NCBI GenBank assembly: GCA_036961355.1
Contig: JBALVL010000023.1
Coordinates: forward strand, 10,543-74,542
Source of the DNA: Motiliproteus sp036961355
Lineage (GTDB): Bacteria > Pseudomonadota > Gammaproteobacteria > Pseudomonadales > Balneatricaceae
Length of the DNA: 64,000 nucleotides
Direction of reading: 5' to 3'
The notes under the pieces are model-generated. The model was not told the origin of the DNA and did not search any database. It was given only the letters and a program-made list of their open reading frames with translations. How positions within the stretch are numbered: position 1 is the stretch's first letter; each line of letters opens with the position of its first letter. The translations under genes were made by a program, and so were the position numbers. Of the stretch, positions 50,645 through 59,166 are shown one piece after another.

Positions 50645-51781
50645 ATGAAAAATAATAAGTGGTTGAAGAAGATGTTACCGGTAGCAGTGGTATTGGGTAT
50701 GAGTACTCAGGCCGGTGCGGCGATCACCTTGTATGATGCAGACCAAACCAACTTTACCGTGGATGGTTTGCTGAATACTTTTTTGGTCAGCAACGAAACT
50801 ACAGACAAGGTAGACAACACTACCCGGAATCAATCTCGGGTGATGATGGGCTTCCTGCCAAACTATATCGGTTTTAATTTTGGCAAACAGGTCGATGACC
50901 TAAAACTGGGTGCCCGGTCATCGTTCTGGGTATCGATAAATGATAGTGATCTGCACCGCGCTAATGGTGCGACGCATGGTTTTACTGATACAGGCATCGA
51001 TGTCCGTCAGTTCTACGCCACCGCCGGTTCTGGCTGGGGTGAGGTGCTGATCGGTAAAGATTTCGCACTGTTTAACCGTAGCAATATCCTTAACGATGAA
51101 ATGCTATTGGGATATGGCCAGACGATGACTGTGTCGGCCGATGCCAACAACGTCGCTTTCGGTAATATTGGCGCTGGCTACCTGTACCCGTTCCCTGTTT
51201 CTCAGGTGACATACCGTTCGCCCAAGAGCGGTGGTTTCCAGATCGCAGCCGGTCTGCTTGATCCCAATAAGAGCTCGACCACCTCGCAAGAGAGTGCACC
51301 GCGTATCGAAGCGGAGCTGACTTTTGACCGTGAATTTGATAACGGTTCGTATAAGTTATGGCTCGGGGGGATGACCCAGTCGTCTGAAGAGCTAGACGGT
51401 AGCAATCAGGTTGACTCCGATGGCGTCTCATACGGTGCCAATTTTAAGCTGGCAGGGTTCTCGATAACGGCATCCGGTTTTGATGCTAGTGGTATCGGTG
51501 CTTCAGGCCTGGGAAATGTTGTGACCAATAACAACGCCGATGTGAAAGGCACACTGGTACAGGCCTCTTACAGTTTTGGCAGCGAGCGGCTGGTGGCTTC
51601 TTACGGTGAAAACAAAGGGGGTACGACCGTCGATGCCAGCGACCTTGATCTGGAAAACTCGGCGGTAGCCTGGTTCCATAAGGTCAATGATAACTTCCAG
51701 TTGGTGGCCGAATACAACATGGCTGAAACCGAAACGAAAGAGGTTAGTTCTATCGCAGTCGGTGCCGTGTTGTCTTACTAA
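50645..51781 (+). CDS. Outer-membrane porin
   Basis: The 378-aa protein has a signal peptide (LPVAVVLGMSTQAGA, cleavage near residue 26) and a repeating amphipathic beta-strand pattern with Gly/Asn/Asp-rich turns, typical of 16-strand general porins (gram-negative porin family 4). GIDVRQFYATAGSGWGEVLIG and ASYSFGSERLVASYGENKGG resemble strand segments of such porins. The last residue is Tyr rather than the usual Phe of the beta-signal. Substrate is unknown; the position near alcohol-oxidation genes does not decide it. A strong terminator follows. Confidence 0.82.
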   Translation: MKNNKWLKKMLPVAVVLGMSTQAGAAITLYDADQTNFTVDGLLNTFLVSNETTDKVDNTTRNQSRVMMGFLPNYIGFNFGKQVDDLKLGARSSFWVSINDSDLHRANGATHGFTDTGIDVRQFYATAGSGWGEVLIGKDFALFNRSNILNDEMLLGYGQTMTVSADANNVAFGNIGAGYLYPFPVSQVTYRSPKSGGFQIAAGLLDPNKSSTTSQESAPRIEAELTFDREFDNGSYKLWLGGMTQSSEELDGSNQVDSDGVSYGANFKLAGFSITASGFDASGIGASGLGNVVTNNNADVKGTLVQASYSFGSERLVASYGENKGGTTVDASDLDLENSAVAWFHKVNDNFQLVAEYNMAETETKEVSSIAVGAVLSY

Positions 51782-52136
51782 CGCTTCTTAGCAGCCGATC
51801 GTACGTTGTGTAACAAGATCCGCTGCATACTTTTTGATTCGGGTTTCCCCAGCCCGGATGATTCCAAGCAGATCAGTTCAAAAGCCGGCTTGAAGTCTAG
51901 ATTAATGGCCTGCCGATAAAGCAGAATGTGAACTGTTCCCCTTCAGGGCTCACATTGATAAAGCCCGATGCGATTACTCGCACCGGGCTTTTTGTTGCTT
52001 TTTTTCAGACTTTTTAAAACACATCGGTTAAGCGACAGATGATCCATCTCGGGGGGGTAAACGGTTCTGAAGTAGTATGTTGCCGGGGGGTGGTCAGAAT
52101 TAGAATGGATTCATTTGATTCAATCAGGGGGCCGGG
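51782..52136. other. Porin 3' region and FIST-gene promoter region
   Basis: This stretch contains the terminator at 51961-51993 and about 140 bp before the FIST gene with G-rich tracts (GGGGGGG at 52051-52057, GGGGGG at 52085-52090). No gene is seen. Confidence 0.5.
51961..51993 (+). terminator. Intrinsic terminator after the porin gene
   Basis: AAGCCCGATGCGA (51961-51973) pairs with TCGCACCGGGCTT (51978-51990) with one mismatch-type wobble, followed by further T. It lies 180 bp after the porin stop, leaving a long 3' untranslated region. Confidence 0.88.
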
Positions 52137-53327
52137 ATGTTAGCCACCAAGCCGTTTTTACCGTCACAGCAACAGCCGTTAGCAACGACTTCGGTGATGA
52201 GCAGTGTCAGCCATGACTCGGATGTCGAGGCCGCAGCGCAACAACTGTACGACGACCTGGTGGTGCAACCACTGAGTCTGGTGCTGTTTTTTTGCGCTAG
52301 CCATTATGATCTGGATGCACTCTCGAGTGCGCTGCAACAGCGTTTTGGCGAGATCCCTCTGGTTGGCTGCACTACTGCCGGAGAACTCTGTCCGCAGGGG
52401 TATACCCAAGGCAGTATCACCGCGATCGGGTTCGGCTCTGACGATTTCACTATCGAAGCTTCGCTATTCAACAATTTGGCCGATTTTAGTTTCCAAAACG
52501 CCCAGTCGCTGGTTCACGGCATGCTCGACAACTGCCGCCAACGGCAGGTCGCGCCGTTGATGGGGCATTCATTTGCGCTGACATTGCTCGACGGTTTGTC
52601 GGTGCGCGAAGAGCAACTGTTGAACGTGCTTAATGCCCACTTGGGCAGTATTCCGCTATTGGGTGGGTCGGCCGGTGATGATCTGCATTTCCGCGACACC
52701 CATGTCTATTTTGAAGGCCGCTTTCACTCTGATGCGGCTATTTTGATTCTGGTTAACAGCCGTTGTAGCTTCGAAGTGTTCAGTATCGATCATCTGATCG
52801 ACACCGATGACAAACTGGTGGTGACCGACGCCGACAGTGCTCAGCGCCGGGTGATCGAATTGAACGCCGAACCGGCGGCGCAGGAGTATGCCCGTGCGCT
52901 TAACTTACGGGTGGATCAGCTCGATTCGTCGGTGTTCGCGATGAATCCGTTATCGGTGCGGATCGGTGATCGTTATTACTCACGGGCGATACAGCGGGTC
53001 AACGACGACTTGAGCCTGACTTTTTACTGCGCGGTTGAGACCGGTATTGTACTGACCCGTTCGCGCTGCGGCGATATGACCGAGGGTCTGGAAACACTGT
53101 TCGATGATATCAAGCGCAAGATCGGCCCGCCTCAGTTGGTGATCGGTTATGACTGTATCTTCCGCCGATTGGAGTCCGAACAGCTATCGCTGAATGTACC
53201 GATGTCCAAGGTGCTGAGCGAAAACAGGGTGATCGGTTTTAACACCTACGGCGAACAGTTCAACGGCATGCACCTCAATCAAACCTTCACCGGTGTCGCC
53301 CTTGGAGGGCCTGAAGGTGACGGTTGA
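52137..53327 (+). CDS. FIST-domain sensory protein
   Basis: The 396-aa protein consists of FIST_N (about residues 45-245: FFCASHYDLDALSSALQQRF, LVGCTTAGELCPQGYTQGSI, LLGGSAGDDLHF) and FIST_C (about 255-380: DRYYSRAIQRVNDDLSLTFY, NRVIGFNTYGEQFNGMHLNQ). FIST domains are ligand-sensing modules thought to bind amino acids or other small solutes and are often partnered with histidine kinases or methyl-accepting proteins. Here the 3' end overlaps the start of a hybrid kinase gene, so it very probably feeds a signal to that kinase. In pseudomonads a similar pair lies in the ethanol-oxidation region. Confidence 0.88.
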   Translation: MLATKPFLPSQQQPLATTSVMSSVSHDSDVEAAAQQLYDDLVVQPLSLVLFFCASHYDLDALSSALQQRFGEIPLVGCTTAGELCPQGYTQGSITAIGFGSDDFTIEASLFNNLADFSFQNAQSLVHGMLDNCRQRQVAPLMGHSFALTLLDGLSVREEQLLNVLNAHLGSIPLLGGSAGDDLHFRDTHVYFEGRFHSDAAILILVNSRCSFEVFSIDHLIDTDDKLVVTDADSAQRRVIELNAEPAAQEYARALNLRVDQLDSSVFAMNPLSVRIGDRYYSRAIQRVNDDLSLTFYCAVETGIVLTRSRCGDMTEGLETLFDDIKRKIGPPQLVIGYDCIFRRLESEQLSLNVPMSKVLSENRVIGFNTYGEQFNGMHLNQTFTGVALGGPEGDG

Positions 53328-55641
53328 TAACGTGCAGTCGCCTATTGCTGCTGTCGAGTCAACAGACGGCGCGATAGCGCAGTCCATAACCTCAGACTCA
53401 GCCTCGGTGCAGCAGCAGCTCGACAAGGCGCTGGCCGATAACGCCAAGCTGAGCAAGATCAACCGAGCGCTGATGCAGCGGGTCGAGTCGGGCCCTGAGC
53501 AGCACGATGGTGCTTACGGCAATTTTGAACATGCGGTGTTTCTGGCCGAACAGGTACGCCAGCAGACCGATGCGTTAAACGGCGCACTGGCTGAGATCAA
53601 ACACAGCAACCAGGCCCTCAAACAAGCCAATACCGAAGCGCAGACGGCGCACAGCAACCTACAGGAAGCGATCGAGAGTATCTCGGACGCGTTTGTGCTG
53701 TACGGTAAAGACCGACGCCTGTTGCTGGCGAACTCAAAGTTTATCGAATTCTGGCAGATGGCTGGAGTGGATATCCGTCCCGGCGTTCATTACGAAGAGA
53801 TCATGGTGCTGGCCAAAAAGGCCCGTCTGATCGAGCGTTACTACGGCGGCGGTTTTACCGCCAAAGGCGCACCGCTGGGGGATGGAAAAGTGTTCCGCAT
53901 GCGCGGTGGCGGTTGGATGCAGGTCAGTCAGCGTAAAACCGGTGATGGAGGCTTGGTGGTGCTGTACAAGGATATCACCACCCTAATCGAGAACGAGCGG
54001 GCGCTGCGAGAACGGGCCTTGGCCAACAAGTCACGGGTGTTGCAACATACCCTCGATAATCTGTCGCAGAGTGTGGTGCTGGTCAACAGCCATAACCAGA
54101 TAGAGACCTGGAATCAGCGTTTCAGCGAACTGATCGGCAAAGATCCCAGTACGTTGAAGCAGGGCGATTCTTTTACCCAATTGATGTCAGAAACCGATGT
54201 CTCGGATCTTAACCCCTGTAGTCGTGATGATGAGGGTAAGCTATGTTTGCGGTTGGAGCAGGCGCTGAACGATGGCCGGATTCTGGAGGTCTGTACCCAC
54301 CCGCTACCCAGCGGTGAGTTTGTTAATACCTACACCGATATCACCGAGCGCAGTCGCAGTGCCGAGGCGCTGTCGCAGGCTTACCAACATATGGAGTTGC
54401 GGGTGACCGAGCGCACCGCCGAGTTGACGCAGGTAAACCGTCAGTTGGTGCAGGAGATCGACGAACGGTGCTTGATTGAGAACCGCTTACTCGACGCCAA
54501 GAAAGAGGCCGAGCAGGCCAACCAATCGAAAACCAAGTTTTTGGCGGCAGCCAGCCATGATTTGTTGCAACCGATGAACGCGGCACGTCTGTTCTCGGCC
54601 TCGTTGCTGGAGCATCCGTTGCAGGATAAGACCCGCTCGTTAGTTCAGTCGCTGAACTACTCGCTGGAAGATGTCGAGAGTCTGCTGGCTGCGCTGGTGG
54701 ATATCTCCAAACTCGATGCCGGAGTGGTGACACCCGATATCACCTCATTCAGCGCCGATCGGTTGTTGAATAACCTGGCCAACGAGTTTCAGACACTGGC
54801 GGCGCAAAGCCGACTCCATTTTGACTGTGTGGCGTCAACGGCGGTGATCGCCACCGATAGCCAGTTGTTGGCGCGTATTCTGCGCAACTTTCTGAGTAAC
54901 GCATTGCGCTACACCCGCTCGGGCCGGATTGTGTTGGGCTGCCGTCGCCAAGCCGACGGCTTATCGATTCAGGTCTGGGATACCGGCATTGGCATCGAAG
55001 CGGATAAACAACGAGAGATCTTTAAAGAGTTTAACCGGGTCCACCATGACAACTCAGGCCGTGATAAAGGGCTGGGTCTGGGGCTGGCGATCGTTGATAA
55101 AATGTCGGGCATTCTCGATCACCGAATCGCCGTGCAATCGACGCCGGGTGCCGGTTCCTGCTTCTCGGTGCTGGTGCCCTATGGCGATCTTGATCAGTCG
55201 CAGATTGCTGTTGCTGCGCCTGCTCAATGGCAGCAACTGGCGAACGAACAGCTACGTGATCGTAAGGTTCTAGTGATCGACAACGAACACTCTATCTGTG
55301 AAGCGATGCAATTACTGTTGGAAGGTTGGGGGTGTGAGGTGATCACCGCGCTGAGTTATGCCGATGTCGCCGAGCAAGCTGAGCGGTTGCAAAATCTGGA
55401 TTTGATCGTGGCCGATTACCACCTCAACGATAACAAGACCGGTCTTGAAGCGGTGCATCAAATGGAAACCGAACTGGCGGTCAGTGCACCGGTACTGATG
55501 ATTACTGCCAACTACGACAACGATCTTAAGCAAGAGATACGCGCGCTAGGTTATCGTTTGATGAACAAGCCGGTGCGCCCTGCCAAACTCAAAGCGGTGA
55601 TCCAGCACCTGATGACGGTTCAAAGCGCCCAGTCGGTTTAG
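53317..55641 (+). CDS. Double-PAS hybrid histidine kinase, ErcS'-like
   Basis: The 774-aa soluble kinase has a coiled coil (about 30-130), a PAS domain (AIESISDAFVLYGKDRRLLL), a second PAS (TLDNLSQSVVLVNSHNQIET), HisKA (ASHDLLQPMNAARLF), HATPase_c (NFLSNALRYT, DTGIGIE, GLGLGLAIV) and a C-terminal receiver (LIVADYHLNDNKTGLE). Kinase core and receiver are clearly paralogous to the hybrid kinase at 44285-46450. GTG 53317 is preferred because GGAGG lies 8 nt upstream; it overlaps the FIST gene by 11 bp. Together with FIST it forms a sensor unit, with an ErbR-like regulator 3.5 kb away as a likely downstream partner. Confidence 0.88.
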   Translation: MTVDNVQSPIAAVESTDGAIAQSITSDSASVQQQLDKALADNAKLSKINRALMQRVESGPEQHDGAYGNFEHAVFLAEQVRQQTDALNGALAEIKHSNQALKQANTEAQTAHSNLQEAIESISDAFVLYGKDRRLLLANSKFIEFWQMAGVDIRPGVHYEEIMVLAKKARLIERYYGGGFTAKGAPLGDGKVFRMRGGGWMQVSQRKTGDGGLVVLYKDITTLIENERALRERALANKSRVLQHTLDNLSQSVVLVNSHNQIETWNQRFSELIGKDPSTLKQGDSFTQLMSETDVSDLNPCSRDDEGKLCLRLEQALNDGRILEVCTHPLPSGEFVNTYTDITERSRSAEALSQAYQHMELRVTERTAELTQVNRQLVQEIDERCLIENRLLDAKKEAEQANQSKTKFLAAASHDLLQPMNAARLFSASLLEHPLQDKTRSLVQSLNYSLEDVESLLAALVDISKLDAGVVTPDITSFSADRLLNNLANEFQTLAAQSRLHFDCVASTAVIATDSQLLARILRNFLSNALRYTRSGRIVLGCRRQADGLSIQVWDTGIGIEADKQREIFKEFNRVHHDNSGRDKGLGLGLAIVDKMSGILDHRIAVQSTPGAGSCFSVLVPYGDLDQSQIAVAAPAQWQQLANEQLRDRKVLVIDNEHSICEAMQLLLEGWGCEVITALSYADVAEQAERLQNLDLIVADYHLNDNKTGLEAVHQMETELAVSAPVLMITANYDNDLKQEIRALGYRLMNKPVRPAKLKAVIQHLMTVQSAQSV

Positions 55642-55717
55642 TTCGGCTAGTAGTTCGGTCAGAAACTGACGAGGGCTTGATGCAACAGTTGCAGCGACTT
55701 CGAATGCCCTCACCGCG

Positions 55718-56299
55718 TTAAGGTCTTGGTGTGTAAGCGAGATTCTGGTGCCAGAAATCGACCACGTAATTAATTCTGGGGCGCATAAGCTCACGGTACT
55801 GGGGCAGGTCGCTGAGATGGACCCAGCGGCACTCGATAATCCCTTCTTCGATCTGTGGTGACGTATCATCGTCGTTGCCGTCATAGCGCATCAGGAACCA
55901 ATGGGTTTTCTTCAGATAGCGAATGTTGTGATGTCGCGTTGTATGCCATGTGGGTACGATCTTGGCCTGAATGGTCAGTTTGTCCAGGTTAAGCCCGGTT
56001 TCTTCATTAACTTCACGCAGTGCTGAAATCTCGCGTTGAGCCCCTTGCTCTATGCGGCCTTTGGGCATATCCCACTTGCCACGTTTGAACATCAACAGGA
56101 TGTGGTGGTTGTTATTGCACACTAACCCCCCAGCCGATTCGATAATGGGAAGGCTTAATGAATCTTTCAAGTTCATGACTGGATGTGTATCCATTTCGTC
56201 TATTCCTAAATAGTATTCAAGATCAATCAAGTGGCTTTCTTGAATTTGAAACTCTTCGCGTACGGCTAATTGTCTAACTCTAACCTTGTTAACCCTCAT
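55718..56299 (-). CDS. Nudix hydrolase
   Basis: The 193-aa protein has a Nudix box at about residues 80-102 (GRIEQGAQREISALREVNEE then TGL). The REVNEETGL half is intact, but the usual Glu at box position 7 is Ala. The fold hydrolyses nucleoside diphosphates linked to another group; the substrate is not predictable. A helical region of about 55 residues precedes the domain and could be an added binding element; in-frame ATGs at 56194 and 56173 offer shorter starts. The gene is convergent with the hybrid kinase gene and divergent from rsuA. Confidence 0.82.
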   Translation of the reverse strand: MRVNKVRVRQLAVREEFQIQESHLIDLEYYLGIDEMDTHPVMNLKDSLSLPIIESAGGLVCNNNHHILLMFKRGKWDMPKGRIEQGAQREISALREVNEETGLNLDKLTIQAKIVPTWHTTRHHNIRYLKKTHWFLMRYDGNDDDTSPQIEEGIIECRWVHLSDLPQYRELMRPRINYVVDFWHQNLAYTPRP

Positions 56300-56435
56300 C
56301 GTAGTTGGCGATCAAGAAAAAGACGGGTTAACGTTTTAAACTCGTGGGGCTGGTATAGGGGAGTTTACAACAGCAGGTTTATCAGTCTTTATAGCAAATG
56401 ACTATTCCTCTATTGATGGAGCCATCGCCGCAACC

Positions 56436-57146
56436 ATGCGCCTCGACAAATTTCTCTGTAAAAGCACCGATTTGACCCGCAACGAAGCCACCGTGCTAAT
56501 TCATAACGGTGGGGTGGTGGTCAATGGTGCGGTGGTGACCCGTGAGTCAGAACAGGTGCACGAGAACAACCGTATTCAACTCAATGGCGAGCAGCTTACT
56601 GCACGGCCCTCGCGGTATCTGATGATCAACAAACCCAAAGATACCGTCTGTTCCAATATCGATGAGGCCTATCCGTCGCTGTTTAACCATGTTGACCTGG
56701 ACAGTGCCGGCCTGGACAGTTCCGAGCTGCACGTAGCGGGGCGGCTGGATGCTGATACCACTGGCCTGGTACTGGCTACCGACGACGGCCGCTGGTCATA
56801 CCAGATCATTACCCCCAACCAGGGTTGCCCCAAAACGTACCGGGTGGACTTGCGTGATGAGATAACCGACGAGGTGGTGACAAGGTTCGTCGAGGGGGTT
56901 CAGTTGCAGGGCGAAAGCGGATTGACGCTACCGGCACAACTGCAGGTGTTGAGTCCCCGGCAGGTGTTGTTAACCCTGACTGAGGGAAAGTACCATCAGG
57001 TGAAACGGATGTTTAAGGCGGTGGGTAATCGCGTGGTGGCGCTGCACCGTCAACAGATCGGCGCGGTTCACTTGGATATTGAGGTCGGTTGCTGGCGTTA
57101 TTTGAGTGCTGACGAGATAGCGTCGTTTGCGATGATTGAGTCATAA
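56436..57146 (+). CDS. rsuA: 16S rRNA pseudouridine(516) synthase RsuA
   Basis: The 236-aa protein combines an N-terminal S4 RNA-binding domain (MRLDKFLCKSTDLTRNEATV) with the RsuA catalytic domain. The catalytic Asp lies in VAGRLDADTTGLVLATDDG, followed by PKTYRV and GKYHQVKRMFKAVGNRV. It converts U516 of 16S rRNA to pseudouridine. The length matches E. coli RsuA (231 aa). It is followed by ybcJ, another S4-domain gene, 74 bp downstream. Confidence 0.93.
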   Translation: MRLDKFLCKSTDLTRNEATVLIHNGGVVVNGAVVTRESEQVHENNRIQLNGEQLTARPSRYLMINKPKDTVCSNIDEAYPSLFNHVDLDSAGLDSSELHVAGRLDADTTGLVLATDDGRWSYQIITPNQGCPKTYRVDLRDEITDEVVTRFVEGVQLQGESGLTLPAQLQVLSPRQVLLTLTEGKYHQVKRMFKAVGNRVVALHRQQIGAVHLDIEVGCWRYLSADEIASFAMIES

Positions 57147-57220
57147 TGCGCCCGCTTAGTTAGTGACATGTCTGTGTCGTCCGCTGTAATCCGTCAAAAA
57201 ATACTGAGAGCTGTTGTCCC

Positions 57221-57433
57221 ATGCGCGATGTTGAAATTACCCAAGAGCCGGTCGAACTCTACAAAATCCTCAAGTTTGAAGGCTTAGCGGCCAGTGGCGC
57301 TGAAGCCAAGTCGGCAGTCGCCGATGGTCAGGTGCGGGTCAACGGTAAGGTTGAAACCCGCAAGCGAAAAAAGATTGTTGCCGGTGACACTATCGAATTT
57401 GGTGACGATCAGATTCGGATACGGTTAGCTTAG
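57221..57433 (+). CDS. ybcJ: S4-like RNA-binding protein YbcJ
   Basis: The 70-aa single-domain protein has the S4-like pattern VELYKILKFEGLAASGAEAK, VADGQVRVNGKVETRKRKK and GDTIEFGDDQIRI. It matches YbcJ, a small RNA-binding protein assumed to contact structured RNA or the ribosome. Size is that of the family. It probably shares regulation with rsuA. Confidence 0.9.
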   Translation: MRDVEITQEPVELYKILKFEGLAASGAEAKSAVADGQVRVNGKVETRKRKKIVAGDTIEFGDDQIRIRLA

Positions 57434-57658
57434 TCATAATCTCGTTCTAAGCGCCCATTTTTCAGCGCTATCAGGGGTCAAACTCCCCTAGCTGTCGAAC
57501 TCCCGTTAAGAGCGCCTGTCTAACAAGCATTCGCCTGTCTTGCGTCCTCGTCGATACCACCGCTCGGTTGGCTCGGTTCAGCGAGTGAGCTGTCTACAGC
57601 TGTTGTTTATCGCAGCTTCTGATCCCGCCTGCCGTCATCGTTGCACGGGAGAGCTGTT

Positions 57659-58075
57659 ATGAATACGCAATCAAACCATCGCCCTTTCTGGGCATGTTCT
57701 TGTTTTAAGAAACGAGTGCTGAGCGCCGGTATTACGTTGACCGCCTTCCTCGTCGTGGTGATCTTGATCGGGTTTACCGCGCCCAAAGCGATCGCCGCTA
57801 ACGACGTGGCGATGGAGAACCTGACGCGCGCTTTTAACCCGACGTTGGTCAATCCGCCGCCAGTGGATGGCGTTTCTGCTTCGCAAAATACTGCTGCTCT
57901 GTCTACGTATAGCGTTGCGCATCAGAACATAGCCATGATCTTTGATCCGGGGTTGCTGACGGCGGGATTAAACGTCACCGGTGAGCGTCTATACGATACC
58001 GCAAAGGCGGGAACAGGAGAGGACGTGGCGCAGCAGAATATTGACCGGATCTTTAGCAGCGGGTCAGCGTACTGA
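57659..58075 (+). CDS. Exported or membrane-anchored protein with three short repeats
   Basis: The 138-aa product begins with a basic segment and a hydrophobic helix (ITLTAFLVVVILIGFTA) that ends near AIAAND, consistent with a signal peptide or anchor. The rest contains three copies of a motif VA-x-x-N-x-x-x-I/A-F: DVAMENLTRAFNPTL, SVAHQNIAMIFDPGL and DVAQQNIDRIFSSGS, spaced by 35-50 residues. GGGAGAG lies just before ATG 57659. I know no family with this motif. The stop codon lies inside a perfect 16-bp tandem repeat. Confidence 0.6.
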   Translation: MNTQSNHRPFWACSCFKKRVLSAGITLTAFLVVVILIGFTAPKAIAANDVAMENLTRAFNPTLVNPPPVDGVSASQNTAALSTYSVAHQNIAMIFDPGLLTAGLNVTGERLYDTAKAGTGEDVAQQNIDRIFSSGSAY

Positions 58076-58102
58076 GCTATAACCGGACTGAGCTATAACC
58101 GG
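58071..58102. repeat. Perfect 16-bp tandem repeat at the end of the repeat-protein gene
   Basis: ACTGAGCTATAACCGG occurs at 58071-58086 and 58087-58102. The first copy holds the stop TGA (58073-58075) of the preceding gene. Downstream to about 58210 are further short degenerate repeats (GTTTTCAC-type units), so this 257-bp gap is repeat-derived and non-coding. Confidence 0.8.
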
Positions 58103-58332
58103 GCTAAGTCAGAACCGAACAGGGCGGAAGTAGCCGTGTGCGCTGTCGGCTTGTTTTCACAAGGGATGAGTTTTCACTAGGGGTTGGTTTTCACGCGGCA
58201 TTAGTTTGCACGCGAGGTGGTATATACACACGTCGGTTTGCGTGTGGCATTAGATGGCCGCCAACCCAATCGACGGCTGTTGTTGGTGCTGTATTGATCC
58301 GTATCAAAGCGATCAGTGCTCTTTAGATCCGA

Positions 58333-58812
58333 TCAGTGAAGCACACGCTCGCTGAAGCGTGAGTGTTGGGTCTTGCTCATCAGTTGACTAAACTGCTCGC
58401 CGGTCAGGTGAATCAATGTTTTGTGATCACCGGCTTCTAGATAGATATCCTTAAGGCCTTGTAATGACTCATCGTAGATCGAGTTCATGTTATAAGCCGG
58501 GCCAAATGCCGGTACCGCGCCGGGAGCACAATCGGCGAAGGTGCGGTAGACCTGCCTTTCGCTGACCAGCTGCAAGTCCAGATCCAGCTGATCGCCTAGT
58601 CTCTGCAGATTGAGCTTATGATCGGCTGGTAACACCGCCAGCAAGTGACGGCCTTCATGATCTTGCAACAGTACCGCCTTAGCGATCATATCCGGGGTGA
58701 TGTTGGCGGCAATCGATGTTCCCAGTGAACTGTTGGTATTGGCGTGTTTGAGAGTCTCGTAGTCGATATTTTGCGCCGTTAGATAGGCGTCTACGCGTGT
58801 TGAAATACTCAT
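58333..58812 (-). CDS. YbaK/ProX-type aminoacyl-tRNA deacylase
   Basis: The 159-aa single-domain protein is of the YbaK/EbsC/ProXp group: the N-terminal YLTAQNIDYETLKH, the conserved lysine in IAKAVLLQDHEGRH, and GAVPAFGPAY near residue 105. These enzymes hydrolyse mischarged tRNAs or bind aminoacyl-tRNA in trans. The start ATG 58812 is preferred over the in-frame ATG at 58827, because GGAGG lies 8 nt upstream. Specificity (Cys-tRNA-Pro, Ala-tRNA-Pro or other) cannot be told from the sequence. Confidence 0.87.
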   Translation of the reverse strand: MSISTRVDAYLTAQNIDYETLKHANTNSSLGTSIAANITPDMIAKAVLLQDHEGRHLLAVLPADHKLNLQRLGDQLDLDLQLVSERQVYRTFADCAPGAVPAFGPAYNMNSIYDESLQGLKDIYLEAGDHKTLIHLTGEQFSQLMSKTQHSRFSERVLH

Positions 58813-58827
58813 TAGATAATCCTCCAC

Positions 58828-59166
58828 GGTCGTCTTGATTAAGTCGACCTGTACCTCTTAAGTATACGCTGGCGGCTGAGCGTTAATCGGCTGTATGGCG
58901 GAATTCAATTCATACCTTTTAGGCCGTTGTTGCATGGTTGTTGTGTTGTATCGCAGCAGTGGACGGCAAGGAAGTGTGATTCTTTCAGTAATAACCGGTG
59001 AAAAAATTAAGGACAACAGCGCTAATCGTTTAGCGCTGTTGTGGATGTTGGTGAGCGGGCTGCAGAAACTGACCAGTTGTTACTGATAGTGGCTAGAGGG
59101 TTTAAGGACATGGATTTAATGACGCGGCCAGCAGGGAAGCGAGCCGCGGCAGGTCCAATAAGCACC
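58828..59166. other. Intergenic region between the deacylase and LuxR genes
   Basis: This 339-bp stretch contains a strong 13-bp hairpin (59013-59042). A 63-codon plus frame at 58895-59086 has no ribosome site and crosses the hairpin, so it is not called. Confidence 0.5.
59013..59042 (-). terminator. 13-bp perfect hairpin, terminator of the LuxR gene
   Basis: ACAACAGCGCTAA (59013-59025) and TTAGCGCTGTTGT (59030-59042) are perfectly complementary around TCGT. Read on the minus strand it is followed within a few bases by TTTTTT, so it probably terminates the LuxR-type regulator transcript, 125 bp after its stop. Confidence 0.75.
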
